From: an uncultured Glaciecola sp.
Lineage (GTDB): Bacteria > Pseudomonadota > Gammaproteobacteria > Enterobacterales > Alteromonadaceae
Direction: 5' to 3'
DNA length: 64,000 bases
Assembly: GCA_947496235.1 (NCBI GenBank)
Contig: CANMCE010000008.1
Location: 1-64,000 of the forward strand
Every line of letters starts with the position of its first letter. The stretch's first letter is position 1. Below the pieces are notes generated by a model, which was given only the letters and a program-made list of their open reading frames with translations, searched no databases and was not told where the DNA came from. Shown piece after piece: positions 46,619 to 56,057 of the stretch. The translations under genes and the position numbers were made by a program.

Positions 46619-47674
46619 CTATTTCAAGCCGAGAATAGCGCGGTTTAGCTCGTCATCAGCGCCTGACCCAGCAAAATCATCAAATGCTTTTTCAGTAGGT
46701 CGAATCAAATGTTCGCTAATGAATTTTGCACCCTCTGCTGCGCCATCCATTGGATGTTTCATGCAGCATTCCCATTCCATTACTGCCCAACCATCAAAAT
46801 CGTAAGCAGTAAGCTTGCTAAAAATAGCTTTAAAATCGATTTGTCCATCACCTAATGAACGGAAACGTCCCGGACGATCAATCCATGACTGGTATCCTCC
46901 GTACACGCCCATTTTGCCTGAAGGTCTAAATTCAGCATCTTTCACGTGGAAAGCTTTAATGCGCTCATGGTAAATATCAATAAATGCTAAATAGTCCAAT
47001 TGCTGCAAGATAAAGTGACTTGGATCGTAAAGAATATTGGCACGAGGATGGTTATCCACTGCTTCTAAAAACATCTCGAAGGTAATGCCATCGTGCAAAT
47101 CTTCCCCTGGATGTAGCTCATAACAAACGTCACAACCTGCGTCTTCAAACGCATCCAAGATAGGACGCCAGCGTTTAGCTAATTCAGCAAAGCCAGCTTC
47201 AACTAATCCGGCAGGACGTTGTGGCCAGGGGTAAAATGTCTGCCATAATAGCGCACCGGAAAAACTGGCATGAGATTTTAAACCAAAACGTTCGCTGGCT
47301 TTGGCTGCATATTTCATTTGTTGTACAGCCCATTCGGTTCTCGCTTCAACATTGCCACGTACTGACTCATCTGCAAAACCATCAAACATAGTGTCATAAG
47401 CAGGGTGAGAAGCCACAAGTTGGCCTTGTAAGTGGGTAGACAACTCAGTTAGGGTTAAACCATGACTTTCTAAAATGCCTGTCACTTCCTGACAATAAGT
47501 CTCGCTTTCTGCCGCTAATTTCAAATCAAATAAACGCTTGTCCCAAGACGGCATTTGAATGCCTTTAAAGCCTAATCCGGCTGCCCATTCACAAATGGCA
47601 TTTAGGTCGTTAAAAGGTGCTTCATCGCCAGCAAATTGTGCTAGGAAAATACCTGGCCCTTTGAGTTGTTTCAT
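46619..47674 (-). CDS. Cytosolic sugar phosphate isomerase/epimerase
   Basis: A 351-residue AP-endonuclease-2-like TIM barrel without a signal peptide. Metal ligand positions are visible in CYELHPGED (Glu), ILYDPSHF (Asp/His), IKAFHVKDAEF (His) and WAVMEWECC (Glu). It begins with GPGIFLAQFAGD and LGFKGIQMPSWD. Proteins of this group act on inosose-like and 3-keto-sugar compounds. It is the first gene of the operon leading to the permease, Tat subunit and GMC dehydrogenase, and is divergent from the PAS-AraC regulator, which presumably controls it. Confidence 0.92.
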   Translation of the reverse strand: MKQLKGPGIFLAQFAGDEAPFNDLNAICEWAAGLGFKGIQMPSWDKRLFDLKLAAESETYCQEVTGILESHGLTLTELSTHLQGQLVASHPAYDTMFDGFADESVRGNVEARTEWAVQQMKYAAKASERFGLKSHASFSGALLWQTFYPWPQRPAGLVEAGFAELAKRWRPILDAFEDAGCDVCYELHPGEDLHDGITFEMFLEAVDNHPRANILYDPSHFILQQLDYLAFIDIYHERIKAFHVKDAEFRPSGKMGVYGGYQSWIDRPGRFRSLGDGQIDFKAIFSKLTAYDFDGWAVMEWECCMKHPMDGAAEGAKFISEHLIRPTEKAFDDFAGSGADDELNRAILGLK

Positions 47675-47830
47675 GTTGGATTCCCATTCTTATTAGCTTT
47701 GGTAAGAGTCTGAGGTTTGCTTAAAAAGCGCACAGACCTAGGCCAAATTATAGATGTAAAATATTTGTTACTAACTTTAACCAGCTTTTATTACAACTGT
47801 TAATAGAAATTCGGTTGTGCATGCAACATA

Positions 47831-47838
47831 TTCGGCGT
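47831..47838 (-). promoter_or_regulatory. ACGCCGAA motif, copy 3
   Basis: The minus strand reads TTAACGCCGAATATGTTG. It lies in the divergent region between the isomerase operon and the PAS-AraC gene, 41 bases from the latter. Thirteen bases (47826-47838) are identical to copy 4 at 62971-62983. Confidence 0.5.
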
Positions 47839-47878
47839 TAACATAGAGGGGCTTGAAGCATGGGGTAATAAGTACGCA

Positions 47879-48658
47879 ATGAAGAACCAACAAAAGCAGA
47901 GAGAGCTGGCATTTTTGGAACAAGCGGGAATAGAACAAATCGTACAAATGTATGATCTTGTGCCTGGCACCTTGTTTTGGATTAAGAATCGCGAAAGTGA
48001 AGTCATGTACGCCAATAGAGCTTTTCTTGAAACCTTCGGTATGAAGCATTTACATCAGTTATTTGGTCGTAATGATGAGTTTTTTTCCCCGCCGCACTTG
48101 GCCAAACAATACATTATCGATGATAAAAAGGTGATGGCTGGTGAATTAGTGACGAATAGAATCGAACTGAATTTTGGCCGTGACGGTAATTTTGCATGGT
48201 TTAGTACCACAAAACGCCCCCTGTACAATGCTAACCAAGAAATTATTGGTTCACTCGGCGTTTCACAGCATCTAGAACGTTCTTCGCATGATCTATCAAC
48301 CATTAGTGCTATTCGAGCGCCGGTGGAGTACATCAGGAAAAATTTTCATACAGATATTTCCATTGAAGATTTGGCCAAAGAAGCCTTTTTATCTGTCAGT
48401 GCTCTCGAACGAAGATTTAAAAAATACCTATCCAAGACGCCAAAGCAGTTTTTAAATGAAATTCGTTTAGAAAATGCGCGCCGCATGTTGATAGAAACTC
48501 AGCAACCGATAATGGAAATTGCCTATCAGTGTGGTTTTTCTGAACATAGCTATTTTAGTAAGCAATTTAAGGCCTTGTTCGGTATTTTACCTTCACAACT
48601 AAGAAAACAGGTAATTGAGTCTAATGTGAGTAACGATAACAATCACGAACCAGTTTAA
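47879..48658 (+). CDS. PAS domain-containing AraC-family regulator
   Basis: A 259-residue transcription factor. Residues 25-130 form a PAS sensor (IVQMYDLVPGTLFWIKNRESEVMYANRAFLETFGM, then IIGSLGVSQHLE). The C-terminal 100 residues are an AraC-type double helix-turn-helix: SIEDLAKEAFLSVSALERRFKKYLSKTPKQFLNEIRLENARRML and MEIAYQCGFSEHSYFSKQFKALFGILPSQLR. The PAS domain implies sensing of a small ligand or redox state instead of a cupin-bound sugar. Position opposite the GMC operon makes it the best local candidate to bind the ACGCCGAA motif. There is no strong ribosome binding site before the ATG. Confidence 0.92.
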   Translation: MKNQQKQRELAFLEQAGIEQIVQMYDLVPGTLFWIKNRESEVMYANRAFLETFGMKHLHQLFGRNDEFFSPPHLAKQYIIDDKKVMAGELVTNRIELNFGRDGNFAWFSTTKRPLYNANQEIIGSLGVSQHLERSSHDLSTISAIRAPVEYIRKNFHTDISIEDLAKEAFLSVSALERRFKKYLSKTPKQFLNEIRLENARRMLIETQQPIMEIAYQCGFSEHSYFSKQFKALFGILPSQLRKQVIESNVSNDNNHEPV

Positions 48659-48868
48659 TGATTGAAAAATGTTGGCTTACGCCGATTATTTACTAGTCTC
48701 AACCGAATTAGACATACTCATTTTAAGCGCTTTTCCTTTAGTATTATGTGAAAATAATGTAAAAATAATTTGCGTACAGTTTATAAAGTCATTCAAAGCA
48801 TTCTCATCGGATAATGCGTGCTTTGCGTCAAACACTTTCCTTGACTGGCGCAGAAATAGGACGCTTCA

Positions 48869-51800
48869 ATGGCAGTTACTCGTTATACCTCGTTGGCTCT
48901 AGTGCTATGTAGTGCATTAATTGCATGTTCTGAACAACCCAGTACACAATCCGCAGAAGACGCTCAAAGCAAAGTTACTGAGCAAAAAAAAGTAGAGAAA
49001 AAAATACCGACTAAACCGGCAAAGCCCATTGAACAAATTGAGCAAGAAGCGCAATTGCGAATGCAGAACTTTAAGCTCTCTGAAGGATTTGAAATCAGCT
49101 TATGGGCCGACGAAACGCAAACCCAGAATCCGTCTTTTTTTACCTTTGATTCCCAAGGTCGCATGTTAATGGTGGAAACTTCTCGATTTGCCGCCGGTGT
49201 AGATGATATTCGTGGTCATGAAAACAAAACCGTTGAGGATATTTATTTAACCTCAAACGAGGAAAGACTCGCACTGTATGAAAAATACGCTTATGAGCGA
49301 CCTATGTCTTATTACAGCACTGCTGATGACATTATTCGTTTAGTACAGGATACAGATGGTGATGGCCGCGCTGATAAATCCAATGTATTTTCTGATGGAT
49401 ATGATGGACCTTTAGAAGGTATAGGCGCTGGCGTCATTGAACGGGACGGTAAAGTCTATTTCACCAATATTCCAAATTTGTGGATGCTCGAAGATACTGA
49501 TGGCGACGGTGAAGCTGACAAAAAAGTCTCTTTACAAGACGGTTTTGGTATTCGCATCAGCTTTTTTGGTCACGACTTGCACGGCTTAGCTTGGGGACCA
49601 GACGGTAAACTTTACTGGAGTATTGGTGACCGAGGCTTCAATGTTAAAACTAAAGAAGGTAATCATTATTACGGACCAAATTTAGGTGGCGTATTTCGGT
49701 CAGATCCAGACGGATCGAACATTGAATATTTTTATAACGGTCTGAGAAACCCACAAGAGTTAGCCTTTGACGATTACGGCAACTTATTTACTGCTGATAA
49801 TGACGGTGACGGCGGTGATACCGAACGCTTGAATTATCTGGTAGAAGGTGGAGATTCTGGCTGGCACGCTGGCCATCAAAGCATCATGAGTTTTACTGAG
49901 CGACTTAAGCTTAGATCATCTTTTTATACGGGTGACAATAAAATTCCAAATGCTTGGATGACCCAAGAAATGTATGTGCCTAGAAATGACAAGCAACCTG
50001 CGTTTTTGTTACCTGGTATTGGTAAACTAAATGGCGGCCCCTCTGGATTCGTGCATAATCCGGGCGATAGCTTTGGTGAAGCTTACAAAGATAAGTTTTT
50101 CGTCATACATTACATGGGAACACCTGCTTCTAGTTACGTTTCAGCATTGACTGTTGAGCCGGACAAAGCAGGATTTATCCTTGCTGAGAACCAAGAGTTT
50201 TTACGTGGTTTCAACGCGGTTGATCTTGATTTTGGTCCAGATGGCGCCTTGTATTTATCTGAATATAATTATGGCGGTTGGTCACCTGAAGGACAAGGGA
50301 CAGTCTATCGTTTGGTAAACCCGACTTATGATGCGACTGAGTCTGTTAAACAAACCCAAAGCATTCTCACAAGCGATTTTGGACAATATGACAATACCCA
50401 ATTGGTAGATTTAATTGGGCATCAACATCAACGAGTCCGCCAAAGGGCGCAATTTGATTTGGCTAAACGTGGCCAAGCCGCTATGGATATTTTTAGCCAA
50501 CTAGCGACTGATAAATCTTTGCCAGAATTGACACGCATCCATGGTATATGGGGCTTGAGTCAAATGTCGTACAACAATGAACAAGCATCAGAGTTATTAG
50601 AAACTGTTAGAGATCTTTTGGCCGATGCTAATCCTCAAATTCGCATTCAGGCGGCTAGAGTAGTTGGGGATCATAGAGATCTCACTTCGGCTGAAGCATT
50701 GGTTTCTTTGCTAAATGATGAGCATCCACGTGCGGCTATGTATGCGGCAATAGGTCTTGGTCGAATGGGCTATGATAAGGCGATCGACAAGGTTATTGAG
50801 GTGATTGAAAAGGCGGGCGATGAAGATCTGTTTTTACGTCATGGTTTAGTGATGGCCTTATCTGGTATGTCTAAAGATGTTTGGTGGCCACAGCACAAAC
50901 ACAGTTCGCCGGATGTCCGAATGGCAGTGCTTTTAGCGGCGAGAAAAGTCAAAGACAGCGATATTCAGGTTTTCTTACAAGATGAAGAGCAGGCGATTGT
51001 AGATGAGGCTATCACCGCAATAAATGATCTTGGCATAGTTGAAGCGCGCCCAGCATTGGCTAAATATCTTGACGGCTTAATTGATCAACCAGCGGAGTTT
51101 TATCCACAAGATAAAACTGCCCAGTGGGAATACCATAGAGTAATAAATGCAAACTATGCCCAAGGTGATATTGAGTCCGCTACACGACTTTTGGAATTTG
51201 CAGCATCAGAACATTTGCCCCTTCGTCTGGCAAGTGAAGCCTTGTCGGCGCTAGAAGCATGGAACAATATAAATCCCATAGATGCGACAACCGGGCTGCC
51301 AACACTGGCTGAAAAACAAAGAAGTGATATCAGCGCTGTGGTAAGACAAAAATTAGCAGACGTACTTGCTCAAGTGAAAGGCAACGCGTTAGTGCAAGGG
51401 CTTAGATTAGCGCAAGATTACGATATTGCTATTGACCCTGACGTATTGCTAGCGGCAGTATTTAATCAATTGGAACAAACAGAAGTTAGACTGCAAGCTT
51501 TGTCTTATTTAATCAATAATAAGACTCCAAATATGCAAAGTGTATTAGCAGATCTCACCATTGATTCTGATGTGGATATACGCGGAAGAGCGCTAAAAGA
51601 ACTTTTTGCACTAGACCAGACACAAGGGCTACAACGCGCAAAAGTATTTTTAGCCAGTGAGCATATCAAAGACAGACAGGTCGCTTATCGCGTGTTGCAA
51701 GGCAGTGATTCTCCAGAGGTAGCCAGTTTAGTTTTAGCCGATATGCAAAATCTTAATTCTACTCAAACACCTGACGGTGCGACACTTGAATTGCTCGCGT

Positions 51801-52351
51801 TAGCTGAGCAAATTAAACTGCCAGAAATACAAAAAGAGCTTGCCGCCTATAAGGCACGCATAGCGGACGCCGCACCTTTAACTAAGTATGCAGCCAGTTT
51901 ATATGGCGGTGATCCTGCCAAAGGTGAGCAAATATTCAGTGGTGGTGGAGCAACAGAATGTCTCCGTTGTCATATGGTCAATTGGAATGGCGGTGAGGCA
52001 GGTCCTGATTTAAGTAATATAGGTGCTGAACGTTCAAGAGTATATTTATTGGAATCTATTGTAGATGTGCAGGCGAGAATAGCCCCAGGTTATGGCATTA
52101 TGGTGCTGAAACTGAAAAATGGAGAAGCTGTCAGCGGTATCTATCAGGGAGAAGATGAAACCAGCATTACTCTTGAGTTACAAGACAATAAAATGCAGTC
52201 TTATTCTCGGGACGATATTCAGGACATTCAACGTCCGGTGTCAGGTATGCCACCTATGCATCTGTTGATGGATGAATTCCAGATCAGAGATATTGTGGCC
52301 TACTTGTCTCAGCTAGAGCGTCAATACGAGAAAGTTGAAGACGTGCACTAA
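48869..52351 (+). CDS. PVC-type beta-propeller / HEAT / cytochrome c lipoprotein
   Basis: A 1160-residue lipoprotein (LIAC lipobox, Cys20). After a Lys/Pro-rich linker comes a beta-propeller of the putative membrane-bound dehydrogenase type (about 65-490) with DTDGDGRADKSNVFSDG, GHDLHGLAWGPDGKLYWSIGD and NGLRNPQELAFDDYGNLFTADNDGDGGD. About 500-1000 is helical HEAT-like repeat (IRIQAARVVGDH, AAMYAAIGLGRMGYDKAI). The C terminus is a cytochrome c domain with C1031-L-R-C1034-H1035 and a terminal segment ending MDEFQIRDIVAYLSQLE. It probably relays electrons from, or oxidises, a sugar outside the inner membrane. AGGA lies 8 bases before the ATG. Confidence 0.9.
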   Translation: MAVTRYTSLALVLCSALIACSEQPSTQSAEDAQSKVTEQKKVEKKIPTKPAKPIEQIEQEAQLRMQNFKLSEGFEISLWADETQTQNPSFFTFDSQGRMLMVETSRFAAGVDDIRGHENKTVEDIYLTSNEERLALYEKYAYERPMSYYSTADDIIRLVQDTDGDGRADKSNVFSDGYDGPLEGIGAGVIERDGKVYFTNIPNLWMLEDTDGDGEADKKVSLQDGFGIRISFFGHDLHGLAWGPDGKLYWSIGDRGFNVKTKEGNHYYGPNLGGVFRSDPDGSNIEYFYNGLRNPQELAFDDYGNLFTADNDGDGGDTERLNYLVEGGDSGWHAGHQSIMSFTERLKLRSSFYTGDNKIPNAWMTQEMYVPRNDKQPAFLLPGIGKLNGGPSGFVHNPGDSFGEAYKDKFFVIHYMGTPASSYVSALTVEPDKAGFILAENQEFLRGFNAVDLDFGPDGALYLSEYNYGGWSPEGQGTVYRLVNPTYDATESVKQTQSILTSDFGQYDNTQLVDLIGHQHQRVRQRAQFDLAKRGQAAMDIFSQLATDKSLPELTRIHGIWGLSQMSYNNEQASELLETVRDLLADANPQIRIQAARVVGDHRDLTSAEALVSLLNDEHPRAAMYAAIGLGRMGYDKAIDKVIEVIEKAGDEDLFLRHGLVMALSGMSKDVWWPQHKHSSPDVRMAVLLAARKVKDSDIQVFLQDEEQAIVDEAITAINDLGIVEARPALAKYLDGLIDQPAEFYPQDKTAQWEYHRVINANYAQGDIESATRLLEFAASEHLPLRLASEALSALEAWNNINPIDATTGLPTLAEKQRSDISAVVRQKLADVLAQVKGNALVQGLRLAQDYDIAIDPDVLLAAVFNQLEQTEVRLQALSYLINNKTPNMQSVLADLTIDSDVDIRGRALKELFALDQTQGLQRAKVFLASEHIKDRQVAYRVLQGSDSPEVASLVLADMQNLNSTQTPDGATLELLALAEQIKLPEIQKELAAYKARIADAAPLTKYAASLYGGDPAKGEQIFSGGGATECLRCHMVNWNGGEAGPDLSNIGAERSRVYLLESIVDVQARIAPGYGIMVLKLKNGEAVSGIYQGEDETSITLELQDNKMQSYSRDDIQDIQRPVSGMPPMHLLMDEFQIRDIVAYLSQLERQYEKVEDVH

Positions 52352-52361
52352 TTTAACCTGC

Positions 52362-52389
52362 AAAAGAGTCAGCTATTGTTGGCTCTTTT
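52362..52389. terminator. Bidirectional terminator
   Basis: AAAAGAGTCAGC and GTTGGCTCTTTT pair over 12 bases with two G-U pairs and a 4-base loop, between the converging heme-protein and kinase-like genes. Confidence 0.82.
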
Positions 52390-52402
52390 CGCTATTAAAA
52401 CA

Positions 52403-53152
52403 TTAGAGAGATTCGATTACCTTAAGTCCTTTTTGGCAAGCCGATAAGTAACCATTTCCAAACAAATTAAAATGATTTAAGTAGTGGTAAAGATTGAATA
52501 TATCCCGTTTTGTTTCATATTCCTTATGTAAGGGCGCAAGTTCTGTATAAGCCGAATAAAAAACAGGGCTAAATCCACCAAAAACTTCCGTCATTGCAAT
52601 TTCAGCTTCTCTGTCACCGTAATAAACGGCCGGATCTATTAGCCAGACTTTGTCGTCGTGGCTGAAGAGTACGTTGCCATTCCACAAATCACCATGTAAC
52701 AAAGAGGGTCCTTGGCAAGTCCCATTTAAAAACGCAATAAGCCTTTCAGAGTTATTGTTTAACACTTGGTTAAAGCTACTTTTAAGCTTGGTGTCTTGAA
52801 TTAAATTTATCTGATAAATAAGCCTATAATTTAAAAAGAACTCCCCCCAGTTCTGGCTTTGAATATTTGGCTGCGGATTTAATCCTATGAAGTTGTCTGC
52901 ATGAAAACCGTAGCTTGCGCCGTAACATAGATGAGCTTTCGCCAGATTTCGGCCCAAAGTTTCAAACTGTTGTTGACTGGCAGGCTTGGTGTTTATGTAT
53001 TCAAGTACCAATTGCCTATCATTAAGTGCGATTATTTTTGGAGTGTAGAGCGCAATATCTTGCTCATCAAATAGCCTGGAGAGTGTCTCCAGGCCTTGCG
53101 CTTCAGCTTTTAAAGCGGATGCACCTTGTGGTGCCCGTTTGATAAATTGCAT
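52403..53152 (-). CDS. Fructosamine-kinase-family protein lacking its N-terminus
   Basis: 249 residues, whereas fructosamine kinases usually have about 285-295. The catalytic loop LLHGDLWNGNVLFSH and the metal-binding segment VWLIDPAVYYGDREAEIAM are intact, with RNLAKAH and FGFHADNFIG-like blocks. The protein starts at MQFIKRAPQGASALKAEAQGLETL, which corresponds to the strand carrying the ATP-binding Lys; the preceding glycine-rich loop (about 35 residues) is absent. An in-frame TAG lies two codons upstream and the DUF1080 gene ends 23 bases away, so the missing part is not simply misannotated. It may be non-functional or altered. Intact relatives phosphorylate glycated amines. Confidence 0.8.
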   Translation of the reverse strand: MQFIKRAPQGASALKAEAQGLETLSRLFDEQDIALYTPKIIALNDRQLVLEYINTKPASQQQFETLGRNLAKAHLCYGASYGFHADNFIGLNPQPNIQSQNWGEFFLNYRLIYQINLIQDTKLKSSFNQVLNNNSERLIAFLNGTCQGPSLLHGDLWNGNVLFSHDDKVWLIDPAVYYGDREAEIAMTEVFGGFSPVFYSAYTELAPLHKEYETKRDIFNLYHYLNHFNLFGNGYLSACQKGLKVIESL

Positions 53153-53175
53153 CTTCTAACATTATAAGAAGGGGG

Positions 53176-53955
53176 TTATTGTAAACTAATATCTCCTGGC
53201 AGAATTTTCAATTCAATATTTCTGAATTCAGTGCCGTGACTTTCAGCTTGAACGGAAATGTAACCTTGGGACAGAGGTTCGCCATTGTCCAAATGAGGGT
53301 TGGTAAATTCAAACACTTGCTCACCATTGATAAAGTGTCGTACTCGCTCATTGCCTAACACTTCTATTTCAGCTGTTACCCATTGATCGCCAGGGTAATG
53401 TTTTGAGGTTGAGTTAATGCAATGGGTGTCTTCACGCTTACCATTGATAAACACATAAGTACCACCTGAACACATATTTCCAGTGGTTCTGATTTCACCT
53501 TCATTACGTGACTCAGCGGCTAATAATTGCATTTCTAATGAAGCAGGAAAGCTTTCGCCGAAGGCGATGGTACTTGGATCTTGGCTATGTGCCATAATCC
53601 CATTGTTGCGATACGCCCATGCTGGTGCCCCCTCAGCTTGTTCGCCAAAAAAGCGATATTCTAAACGTAGGCGATAATGTGAATGCGGTGTCTTATAAAA
53701 GATGTGACCGAAACGGCCATCAAATTTATCCCAATTCTCATACGAGGCAATGAGTTTGTTGTCTTTTACTTTAAAGGTATTTTTATAATTGACGCCAAAT
53801 TCTTCATTCACGAATTTAGCTTGCCACCCATCGAGGTTTTTACCATTAAAAATCAGTGTCCATTGATTTAACTGCGGATCTTGCGGGCTGATGTCTGATG
53901 CACAAGATAGAATGCCTAATAAGGCAATGGGAACAACGAAAAGTTTTTTCTTCAT
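53176..53955 (-). CDS. DUF1080 (3-keto-glycoside hydrolase-like) lipoprotein
   Basis: A 259-residue lipoprotein (signal MKKKLFVVPIALLGILSC, Cys18). The single DUF1080 domain shows TLIFNGKNLDGWQAKF, FGHIFYKTPHSHYRLRLEYRFFGEQ, NNGIMAHSQDP, SLEMQLLAAE and FEFTNPHLDNGEPLSQGYISVQAESHGTEFRNIELKIL. It is the second stand-alone DUF1080 protein in the window and is more distant from the one at 33 kb; here the domain ends in the LQ-type RNIEL strand. It is probably anchored on the periplasmic face and cleaves C3-oxidised glycosides. The truncated kinase gene lies 23 bases downstream. No ACGCCGAA motif is visible upstream. Confidence 0.9.
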   Translation of the reverse strand: MKKKLFVVPIALLGILSCASDISPQDPQLNQWTLIFNGKNLDGWQAKFVNEEFGVNYKNTFKVKDNKLIASYENWDKFDGRFGHIFYKTPHSHYRLRLEYRFFGEQAEGAPAWAYRNNGIMAHSQDPSTIAFGESFPASLEMQLLAAESRNEGEIRTTGNMCSGGTYVFINGKREDTHCINSTSKHYPGDQWVTAEIEVLGNERVRHFINGEQVFEFTNPHLDNGEPLSQGYISVQAESHGTEFRNIELKILPGDISLQ

Positions 53956-54096
53956 GATTAATGCTATTAGCTCTATGTAAACTGATTTTCGAGAGGTCTG
54001 TCAGTATCTATTGCTTTGTAAGATTAATCTAGATTTTACAAGATAAAATAAGTTAACTGATAATTAACGTAATATTGAAAAGGTGTTATTAAAATG

Positions 54097-54117
54097 GCAA
54101 GGGTTGAGCACCCTTGC
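54097..54117 (-). terminator. Terminator after the chemotaxis receptor gene
   Basis: GCAAGGGT and ACCCTTGC form a perfect 8-bp stem with a 5-base loop, followed on the minus strand by CCATTTTAATAA. It lies 33 bases beyond the receptor stop. Confidence 0.8.
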
Positions 54118-54149
54118 GCTATTGTAGAAAAATCCCTAAAAGTTGCCAA

Positions 54150-55775
54150 CTAAGCTTGGCCTTGCAACCTGAATACTTGTTTACTCAATCTATCTTTGAG
54201 GTCAGTCAGGTGCTCTGATTGTTGGGCCAAATTGTCTGCCTCTTGCAAGCTAGATTGTGCTGCAATTTGCAAACAATCGATTCTATGATCAATATTTTTA
54301 TTCAGAGACAACTGTTCCTGCAAGGTGGTATTAATTTGCCCATTAATTTCAGTAATTTTGCCGACGGATTCATCTACACCAAGTAATTTTGCAGCGGCGT
54401 CTTCAACAATTATAACACTCTGATTTACGCCATCGGAACCTTTGTCTATGGCATCTATGGCCTCATTCGCACTGGATTGTAATCGGTGAATAATGGTTTT
54501 AATTTCTTCGGTCGACTCTTGGGTTCTTGATGCTAGAGTACGAACTTCGTCTGCCACCACTGCAAAGCCTCTACCTTGTTCTCCTGCTCTTGCGGCTTCT
54601 ATCGCTGCGTTAAGCGCCAACAGATTGGTCTGTTCAGCCACGCTGTTGATTACGTCCACAACACTGCCTACTTGTTGAGTGTAATTGCCCAAATCTGCAA
54701 TTACATTAGCGGTGTTTTTAATTTGTGCATTTGCTTGGTTGATAAGTGATAAAGTGTCATTCATTATCTGGCGACTGTCGTTTGCCGAAAGCTTAGCATT
54801 ACCAGCCATTTCACTCGCAAGACTTATGCGTTTAGCCATGGCATTTACGGCTATTGCTAACTGTTCAGTGGACGCTGAAATTTCGACAATTTGATGACTT
54901 TGATCAGATGCCTTGTTACGCATATTCATTGTACTTTGAGAAAGCGTTTGACTGGCGTCTATCAGATCTTTTTGTTCAAGTTCTAGTTCATTGCTCACGC
55001 ATTTAAGCTTTTCTCGAATAGCATTAACCGCATCGCTTAACTGGCCAATTTCATCCTTGTTTTTATATTCAGGGAAGGGGGAAAAGTCACCACTAATAAC
55101 GGCTTTTAATTGCGCAATCATACGCGCTAGAGGATATGCGAATTTACGGGTTAAGTAGAAGCGAGTGATTAAATAAGCCGCCACTAATATGATAAAGCTG
55201 GCGATGTAAGCAAGTAAGGTATAAGTGCTACTAGAAGTGGCTAATTGTTTATTGATCTCATCAATATGCAGTTGAGATTTCTCTACCGCATTTTTTAACG
55301 CATTTGATGGGGCGCGATCTATACCTCTGACATGCTTATCCCCCATTTTGTGATCAAAGTTGTTTCGAATAAACAAGCTATAACCTTGTTGATATTGTTG
55401 ATAAATCTCAGCATGGGATTTTTGAAAAATGCGAAGGTCATCCATGACTTCAGCAAACCCTTTGCTATTCAATATTTCTGTTGCTTTGGCCTGTATTTCT
55501 TGTTGACCTTTGTTAAAGCTGTTCCAGTATTTGATCCTATCTTTTTCAACATGTCCTCTTAACAGTACATTTTTCCATTCTTGTACTTGGGTTTTAAAAG
55601 ACTGATTCAGATCTGCGATGGCCACAGAGCTCGCACTTTGTTCGCTCAACAAGAGTTTGTAAGCATCGATTTTCGATGATAACAATGAGGTTAATAATAA
55701 AGATGTACAAAATAGGGTGAGTAATGCTGAAAGAACAATCAACATCAGACGATTTTTTACGGTGGTCAATAGCAT
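54150..55775 (-). CDS. Methyl-accepting chemotaxis protein
   Basis: A 541-residue inner-membrane receptor. TM1 at about residues 10-32; periplasmic sensing region of about 150 residues rich in helices (four-helix-bundle type); TM2 at about 186-206; then a HAMP domain ([49 protein letters not shown]). The signalling tip is [45 protein letters not shown]. It controls CheA to steer swimming in response to an unknown ligand. It is monocistronic, flanked by its own terminator. Confidence 0.95.
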   Translation of the reverse strand: MLLTTVKNRLMLIVLSALLTLFCTSLLLTSLLSSKIDAYKLLLSEQSASSVAIADLNQSFKTQVQEWKNVLLRGHVEKDRIKYWNSFNKGQQEIQAKATEILNSKGFAEVMDDLRIFQKSHAEIYQQYQQGYSLFIRNNFDHKMGDKHVRGIDRAPSNALKNAVEKSQLHIDEINKQLATSSSTYTLLAYIASFIILVAAYLITRFYLTRKFAYPLARMIAQLKAVISGDFSPFPEYKNKDEIGQLSDAVNAIREKLKCVSNELELEQKDLIDASQTLSQSTMNMRNKASDQSHQIVEISASTEQLAIAVNAMAKRISLASEMAGNAKLSANDSRQIMNDTLSLINQANAQIKNTANVIADLGNYTQQVGSVVDVINSVAEQTNLLALNAAIEAARAGEQGRGFAVVADEVRTLASRTQESTEEIKTIIHRLQSSANEAIDAIDKGSDGVNQSVIIVEDAAAKLLGVDESVGKITEINGQINTTLQEQLSLNKNIDHRIDCLQIAAQSSLQEADNLAQQSEHLTDLKDRLSKQVFRLQGQA

Positions 55776-56009
55776 AATACTTCAAGCGCTAGTTAAATAC
55801 AGGGCATATTTTGTATCTACAGATGCTAAAAAAACTTTATGCTATTAGTGTTGTTGTTTGGTTAAATAGTTGTTAATTGTGGTTTGTTTGCGTATTTTAT
55901 CGACAAAATATCGACATTTAGCTACCAAATTAAGTTTTTATTACAGTCACGATTAGCCTAGAGCGTGTTTATCTTTGTTCATTAATTGCGTTGGCGACTA
56001 AAATTTAAC

Positions 56010-56042
56010 AGAAGACGAAAGGTTTCCCAGCTTTCGTCTTCT
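56010..56042 (-). terminator. Hairpin after the beta-propeller lipoprotein gene
   Basis: AGAAGACGAAAG and CTTTCGTCTTCT form a perfect 12-bp stem around a 9-base loop, 16 bases beyond the stop codon. The T tract on the minus strand is broken (GTTAAATTTTAG), so it is a slightly weaker terminator. Confidence 0.75.
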
Positions 56043-56057
56043 ATTACATAGAAAGGG

